Part shown: positions 32,934 through 36,432 of the stretch, one piece after another
Position numbering within the stretch: position 1 is the first letter of the stretch
Layout: each line of letters starts with the position of its first letter
DNA from: Deltaproteobacteria bacterium
GTDB taxonomy: Bacteria > Desulfobacterota > Syntrophia > Syntrophales > Smithellaceae
Assembly: GCA_025361065.1 (NCBI GenBank)
Contig: JANYAY010000144.1
Coordinates: 1-36,432 of the forward strand
Reading direction: 5' to 3'
Length of the DNA stretch: 36,432 nt
Notes under the pieces: generated by a model
Told to the model about the DNA's origin: nothing
The model's input: the letters and a program-made list of their open reading frames with translations, nothing else
Databases searched by the model: none
Program-made: the position numbers and the translations under genes

Positions 32934-32961
32934 TTGACATATTGTTAAAAAAGGATATACT
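32934..32961 (+). promoter_or_regulatory. Promoter of the 86-aa gene
   Basis: TTGACA (32934-32939), a 16-bp spacer and TATACT (32956-32961), back-to-back with the RlpA-like promoter (its -35 begins 22 bp away). Shared control of the two divergent genes is possible. Confidence 0.65.
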
Positions 32962-32980
32962 TTCCCAAATAAATTTCAGG

Positions 32981-33241
32981 ATGGAAAACATGACAGATCT
33001 GACAGATGACAGCCAGAAACAAAACCGTATCGAAATGATACGTGAGGCCTTGCGGGACAAGGCGCCCCGGACTTATGCGGAATTGGAGGAGGCGGGTGAT
33101 CTTCAGCAGTTTCTGGAAGCGCATGACGTGGAAATGATGTTGAGCTTCAACGAAGCGAAAAACAGGGCGTGGGAAGAAACAAAGTCAAACTTCCTGGAAT
33201 TTGCCGACCCGACCTATGATGAGACCTCGTCGCCGATGTAG
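32981..33241 (+). CDS. Small hypothetical protein
   Basis: The protein has 86 residues, largely helical and acidic (RIEMIREALRDKAPRTYAEL, FLEAHDVEMMLSFNEAKNRA). No family is recognised and no membrane segment or signal is visible. The start is the ATG at 32981 or the in-frame ATG at 32990; both lie 20-30 bp downstream of a strong promoter. The SD is poor (CAGGATGGA). The good promoter and compact position support a real gene. A longer frame opening upstream at 32684 overlaps the RlpA-like gene and is not credible. Confidence 0.6.
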   Translation: MENMTDLTDDSQKQNRIEMIREALRDKAPRTYAELEEAGDLQQFLEAHDVEMMLSFNEAKNRAWEETKSNFLEFADPTYDETSSPM

Positions 33242-33270
33242 CTGATGTTATAAATGCGGTTATGCCCTTA

Positions 33271-33333
33271 TCATTTTAAACGCATATATAAAATCGGCGA
33301 AGGAGTATGACCGATGGCCATGGAGATCGAACG
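33271..33333 (+). repeat. Direct repeat, copy 1: duplicated start region of the CYTH gene
   Basis: TTTAAACGCATATATAAAAT through GAAGGAGTATGACCGATGGCC to GGAGATCGAACG nearly matches 34705-34764 (a 2-bp indel and a few substitutions). The copy includes the SD and first codons of the CYTH gene, then diverges abruptly at 33334. Confidence 0.85.
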
Positions 33334-33481
33334 GGGGCATGATTGGGGCCAGGCCGTTGGGATGTTAGTTTTCAGTTGCCGGTTACTGGTTGGGAAGCAG
33401 ATGGCAAAGTTGGTAGTTTACGATTACCAGTATGTCCTGCTTAACAGGTGTATCGTCTGTTGTCATTCCATGCGTTCATGA
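33314..33481 (+). pseudogene. Truncated CYTH gene start (non-functional copy)
   Basis: The frame starts MAMEIER like the CYTH protein (MATEIER) and then runs into unrelated sequence (GHDWGQAVGMLVFSCRLLVG) before stopping at 33481. Only seven or eight codons are shared. It is a by-product of the direct repeat and is unlikely to be a useful protein. The remainder of 33242-33524 has no gene. Confidence 0.6.
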
Positions 33482-33490
33482 AAAATCGTC

Positions 33491-33518
33491 TTGACATGTC
33501 GAATTTTCATGATACTGT
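33491..33518 (+). promoter_or_regulatory. Promoter placing the ATPase start codon at the transcript 5' end
   Basis: TTGACA (33491-33496), a 16-bp spacer and TACTGT (33513-33518). The ATG of the next gene is at 33525, the expected transcription start. The TTGACA/TGTCAA pair also forms an inverted repeat (33491-33496 and 33516-33521). Confidence 0.5.
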
Positions 33519-33524
33519 CAAAGC

Positions 33525-34679
33525 ATGCAAATTCAAAGAATTGCCGAGATTGAAACATTAAACAGGCTTGTTAAGAACAATCCTGTTGTTGCCATTCTCG
33601 GGCCCAGACAGTGCGGTAAGACGACTCTATCCCATCAGTTTTCTGCGCAATGGCCGGTTGAGGCGACTTTTTTTGACTTGGAAAACCCCCGGGATATTCA
33701 GCGGCTCGACGAACCACTGCTGGCGCTGGAAAATGTAAGCGGCTTGATAGTGATCGATGAAATTCAAAGAACACCTGATTTATTTCCCGTACTTCGTGTG
33801 CTTGCCGACCGCAACAAAAAGGCGAGGTATCTGATTCTTGGATCCGCATCGAGGGATTTAATCAGGCAATCCTCGGAAACGCTGGCCGGTCGCATCAGCT
33901 ATCTGGAAATAGGAGGTTTCTCTTCTCGATTGGTGGGTGTGTCAAAAACGGAAAAGTTGTGGATCAGGGGGGCTTTTCCCAGGTCCTTTCTAGCGGCAAA
34001 GGAAGCAGCATCCTATCAATGGCGGCAGGATTTCATTGCAACTTTCTTAGAACGGGATATTCCGCAGTTGGGCATTAATATTCCAGCCAAATCATTAGGT
34101 CGATTCTGGAAAATGCTTGCGCATTATCACGGTCAGGTATTCAACGCTTCGGAAATCGGCAGGAGTCTTGGGGTGTCCGATCATACCGCGCAAAGATATC
34201 TGGATTTACTCTCCGGAACGTTTATGGTTCGTCAATTACGGCCTTGGTATTCCAACACAAAAAAGAGAATTGTCAAAAGACCAAAAATTTATTTTCGCGA
34301 CTCCGGAATACTGCATGCCTTATTCGCATTAGAAAACAAAAAAGATGTCTTGTCACATCCTAAACTCGGTGCTTCCTGGGAAGGTTTTGCACTGGAAGAG
34401 TCGGTAAAATCAGCGCAGCTCAAAGAAGATGAGGTTTTCTTCTGGGGAGTTCATTCCGCCGCTGAGATTGATCTGGTCTTTCAAAAAAAAGGACGGCTCT
34501 ATGGGATTGAGGTTAAATACGCCCAGGCGCCGAACATTACACAGTCTATGCGTTCCGCCATAGCCGAGTTGTCACTGAGTCATTTATGGATCATATACCC
34601 CGGTAAGGAATCGTACCCACTGGATCGTAATGTCACGGTGATCTCATTGTCGGATTTAAATAAGATCAGTGTTGATTAG
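33525..34679 (+). CDS. AAA ATPase with DUF4143 (AAA_14 family)
   Basis: The protein has 384 residues. The N-terminal ATPase has Walker A VAILGPRQCGKTTL and Walker B LIVIDEIQRTPDLFPVL, then LGSASRDLIRQSSETLAGRI. The middle has a winged-helix-like segment (FNASEIGRSLGVSDHTAQRY). The C-terminal DUF4143 region has EIDLVFQKKGRLYGIEVKYA, a PD-(D/E)xK-like core. The family is widespread and its function unproven; mobile, gene-island behaviour is typical. It has no SD, and a promoter ends 6 bp before the ATG, so a leaderless transcript is likely. The gene lies between two direct copies of the CYTH start region, which points to insertion. Confidence 0.88.
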   Translation: MQIQRIAEIETLNRLVKNNPVVAILGPRQCGKTTLSHQFSAQWPVEATFFDLENPRDIQRLDEPLLALENVSGLIVIDEIQRTPDLFPVLRVLADRNKKARYLILGSASRDLIRQSSETLAGRISYLEIGGFSSRLVGVSKTEKLWIRGAFPRSFLAAKEAASYQWRQDFIATFLERDIPQLGINIPAKSLGRFWKMLAHYHGQVFNASEIGRSLGVSDHTAQRYLDLLSGTFMVRQLRPWYSNTKKRIVKRPKIYFRDSGILHALFALENKKDVLSHPKLGASWEGFALEESVKSAQLKEDEVFFWGVHSAAEIDLVFQKKGRLYGIEVKYAQAPNITQSMRSAIAELSLSHLWIIYPGKESYPLDRNVTVISLSDLNKISVD

Positions 34680-34704
34680 AATAATCTAACAAACGGGGAT
34701 GGTT

Positions 34705-34764
34705 CAATTTAAACGCATATAAAATCCGTGAAGGAGTATGACCGATGGCCACGGAGATCGAACG
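34705..34764 (+). repeat. Direct repeat, copy 2: native start region of the CYTH gene
   Basis: The 60-bp counterpart of 33271-33333, holding AAGGAG (34731-34736) and the CYTH start codon. The two copies flank the DUF4143 ATPase gene, about 1.43 kb apart. Confidence 0.85.
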
Positions 34765-35206
34765 CAAGTTTTTGGTGTGCGGCGATGACTGGAGAACAGA
34801 TCAAGGTGTGCGCTTCCAACAAGGCTACCTCAACCGGGACAAGGAGCGGACTGTTCGCGTTCGCATCGCCGGTGCAAAGGCTTTCCTCACTGTCAAAGGC
34901 ATCAATACCGGAGCCACGCGTGCAGAGTTCGAGTACGAGATTCCCCTGGCTGATGCCGGGCAATTATTGCAGATTTGCGACGGCCCGCTGATCGAGAAAA
35001 CCAGACATACAATTGCCTATGCTGGCATGACCTGGGAGATCGATGAGTTTCACGGGGCAAACGAAGGGCTTGTGGTGGCGGAAGTGGAACTGGAAAAAGA
35101 AGACCAATACTTTGAACGCCCCGGCTGGTTGGGGCCGGAAGTGACCGCTGATACCAGGTATTTCAATTCCAATCTCTGCTGTAATGCTTATCGTGACTGG
35201 CGCTGA
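34745..35206 (+). CDS. CYTH-domain phosphatase (inorganic triphosphatase-like)
   Basis: The protein has 153 residues, the size of minimal bacterial CYTH proteins. It opens with the ExExK signature EIERKFL, followed by the tunnel strands RTVRVRIAG, FLTVKGIN, AEFEYEIP, IEKTRH, WEIDEFHG and VAEVELE, supplying alternating Glu and Arg/Lys for metal and triphosphate binding. Stand-alone enzymes of this type usually hydrolyse tripolyphosphate or nucleotide triphosphates; a class IV cyclase role is less likely. AAGGAG is 8 bp before the ATG. Its 5' end is duplicated at 33271-33333. Confidence 0.92.
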   Translation: MATEIERKFLVCGDDWRTDQGVRFQQGYLNRDKERTVRVRIAGAKAFLTVKGINTGATRAEFEYEIPLADAGQLLQICDGPLIEKTRHTIAYAGMTWEIDEFHGANEGLVVAEVELEKEDQYFERPGWLGPEVTADTRYFNSNLCCNAYRDWR

Positions 35207-35259
35207 AAAAAACAGATGTAATTAATTTTTGTAAAGGATAGAGGTAAGAGATACAAATT

Positions 35260-35601
35260 ATGGACGAGCCGCTTTCCTGTCTGCAATGCGGCAAGTGTTG
35301 TTTCGTCGATTTGACAGCCTATGCCGAACCGGGGGATTTTGAACGCTGGCGCGCCGAAAACAGGCAGGACATTTTGAACATCATCGAACACCGCCATCTC
35401 GTCTGGGCGGGGGATAGAATGGTTTCCGCGGAAACAGGCGATTACCAGCGGGAATGCCCTTTTCTTTACAGCGCCGGAAAAGCATGGCGCTGCTCCATAT
35501 ACGGGACAAGACCGCTGGTTTGCCGCCAGTATCAACCGGGATCGTCGGAATTGTGCCCTCAATGTAAAATCAACGGACGGCATAAAAGATCGGCTGCTTA
35601 G
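35260..35601 (+). CDS. YkgJ-family cysteine cluster protein
   Basis: The protein has 113 residues. CLQCGKCCF (Cys7, 10, 13, 14) near the N-terminus, then CPFL, WRCSIYGTRPLVCRQY and LCPQCK are the Cys motifs of the YkgJ/UPF0153 family, thought to bind zinc or an iron-sulfur cluster. The function is unknown. It follows the CYTH gene by 53 bp, with a distant GAGG, and precedes a flavin reductase gene on the same strand. A redox context is possible. Confidence 0.88.
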   Translation: MDEPLSCLQCGKCCFVDLTAYAEPGDFERWRAENRQDILNIIEHRHLVWAGDRMVSAETGDYQRECPFLYSAGKAWRCSIYGTRPLVCRQYQPGSSELCPQCKINGRHKRSAA

Positions 35602-35682
35602 AAATTCAGGTTATTCGAGCCTGTTCTTGATATAGTTGTTTTTAAAAGAAGGATTAATACTGATGAAAATAAGGAGATTGCC

Positions 35683-36183
35683 GTGAAAGACTTAAATTAC
35701 ATGAATATTGCCGAGGATGCGATCAGGAAAATCAAAAAGGGAGCCTTTTTAACCGTCAAAGCCGGAAACGCGCTCAACACCATGACAATCGGTTGGGCCA
35801 CTTTCGGGGTCATCTGGCAGAAGCCGATTATGATGGTGGCAGTCCGATCCACGAAGCACACCTTCGGTATTATGGAGAGGGCTGTGGATTTTACGGTTAC
35901 TGTTCCGTCGGGTGATATGGGTAAAGAAACTGCTTTTTGCGGTTCAAAATCCGGCCGGGACCTCGATAAGTTCAAAATGTGCAACCTGGAAACAACCGGC
36001 GGCCAAAAGGTTGTTTCGCCGATCATTAAAACCCCGGGGTATCATTTTGAGTGCAAGATAGTTTACAAGTCCGCCATGAATCCGGCACATCTCGACAAAA
36101 ATTATGATACGTCGCTTTATCCGCAAAAGGATTACCATACCCTTTACTTCGGCGAGATACTGGCTTGCTATGAAGCCGGATGA
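35683..36183 (+). CDS. Flavin reductase-like FMN-binding protein
   Basis: The protein has 166 residues. KKGAFLTVKAGNALNTMTIG, WATFGVIWQKPIMMVAVRST, HTFGIMERAVDFTVTVP and FCGSKSGRDLDKFKMCNLET are typical of the flavin reductase split-barrel family. It binds FMN and is likely an electron-transfer or reductase protein. The start is GTG at 35683 with AAGGAG at 35671-35676; the internal ATG 6 codons later lacks an SD. It is distantly related to the protein at 14621-15187 and not a recent duplicate. A MITE-like unit follows about 110 bp downstream. Confidence 0.88.
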   Translation: MKDLNYMNIAEDAIRKIKKGAFLTVKAGNALNTMTIGWATFGVIWQKPIMMVAVRSTKHTFGIMERAVDFTVTVPSGDMGKETAFCGSKSGRDLDKFKMCNLETTGGQKVVSPIIKTPGYHFECKIVYKSAMNPAHLDKNYDTSLYPQKDYHTLYFGEILACYEAG

Positions 36184-36291
36184 TATTGATACCAAGTTGC
36201 ATTCTTTAGCTAACTTTGTTGGCACAGCCTGCCCCGGCGCATGTCGGTTCCTCAACGTATGTATAATACGCCGGATGCCCGCCCGGCGAAT

Positions 36292-36432
36292 GAGACTGTG
36301 TCGTAATTACTTTTTTGTCATTCCGGGCAAGCGAAGCGCGACCCGGAATCCAGTAAAATTAATAAGTTCTGGATGCCGGTCTGCACCGGCATGACGACCA
36401 TTGTGGTAATTTCCCTTATTGCGACACAGTCT
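36292..36432. mobile_element. MITE-like element, copy 7 (cut by the window end)
   Basis: GAGACTGTGTCGTAATTAC at 36292, preceded by GAAT and CCCGGC, and the right end TATTGCGACACAGTCT reaching the last base. The interior hairpins match copies 1 and 3 (ATTCCGGGCAAGCGAAGCGC). Length is about 141-142 bp. A following GAAT outside the window is predicted. Confidence 0.8.

Noticed and set aside
32684-32980. Long N-terminal extension of the 86-aa gene
   Set aside because: It would overlap the RlpA-like gene on the other strand and run through both promoters.

Overview
The window reads as a chromosomal segment of a Gram-negative anaerobe, most likely a Desulfobacterota/Deltaproteobacteria member near Syntrophales (inference). 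The reasons are the gene repertoire (an acyl-CoA:acetate CoA-transferase, an acetate kinase/PduL module, a methanogen-like Cam carbonic anhydrase, an OFA-type carboxylate transporter, flavoredoxin-like flavin reductases, a TPR lipoprotein), the many intergenic palindromic repeats typical of that group, and the promoters of the TTGACA/TATACT type. There is no rRNA, tRNA or CRISPR array, and no intact transposase or integrase.

Layout. 1-3.1 kb: a membrane-anchored coiled-coil protein with a RodZ-like C-terminal domain, then two different toxin-antitoxin pairs in tandem. 3.1-13.6 kb: housekeeping genes on the plus strand (mutL-miaA, an SLH/TPR lipoprotein, valS, nadC, a long CoA-transferase). 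13.7-15.2 kb: a minus-strand group of two small membrane proteins, a possible 34-residue ORF and a flavin reductase. 15.3-19.6 kb: cofactor genes birA, coaX and coaE, then a Cam-type carbonic anhydrase and a J-domain protein. 19.6-24.7 kb: an OFA-family MFS transporter (minus), a three-part fusion protein (cyclic-nucleotide-binding fold + acetate kinase + PduL phosphotransacylase) and radC. 24.7-30.6 kb: an accessory island with an ORF6N/PLD-like protein, a thioredoxin of different composition, a DUF1016 nuclease, a radC 3' remnant, a small conserved-looking ORF, a PD-(D/E)xK nuclease-helicase and a decayed DUF3795 gene. It resembles an eroded restriction/defence locus. 30.6-36.4 kb: radical SAM protein, alpha/beta hydrolase, RlpA-like protein, a small ORF, a DUF4143 ATPase inserted between two copies of the CYTH gene's start region, the CYTH phosphatase, a YkgJ-type cysteine cluster protein and a flavin reductase.

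The most striking non-genic structure is a family of short non-autonomous elements (141 bp to about 360 bp with nesting). Their ends are GAGACTGTGTCGTAAT and its inverse, and all six complete units are flanked by 4-bp direct repeats (ATTC, GTAT, GAAA, GAAT, ATGC, AAAA). Several sit in the loop of a CCGGC-NNNN-GCCGG palindrome, and two are inserted inside older copies. A separate 100-bp repeat is present as an inverted pair at 16.2 and 21.4 kb.

Metabolically, the CoA-transferase and the fused acetate kinase/PduL both interconvert acyl-CoA and carboxylate, the latter with ATP gain. The OFA transporter, CoA biosynthesis genes, biotin ligase and carbonic anhydrase fit an organism whose energy metabolism runs through CoA esters, carboxylates and CO2/bicarbonate.
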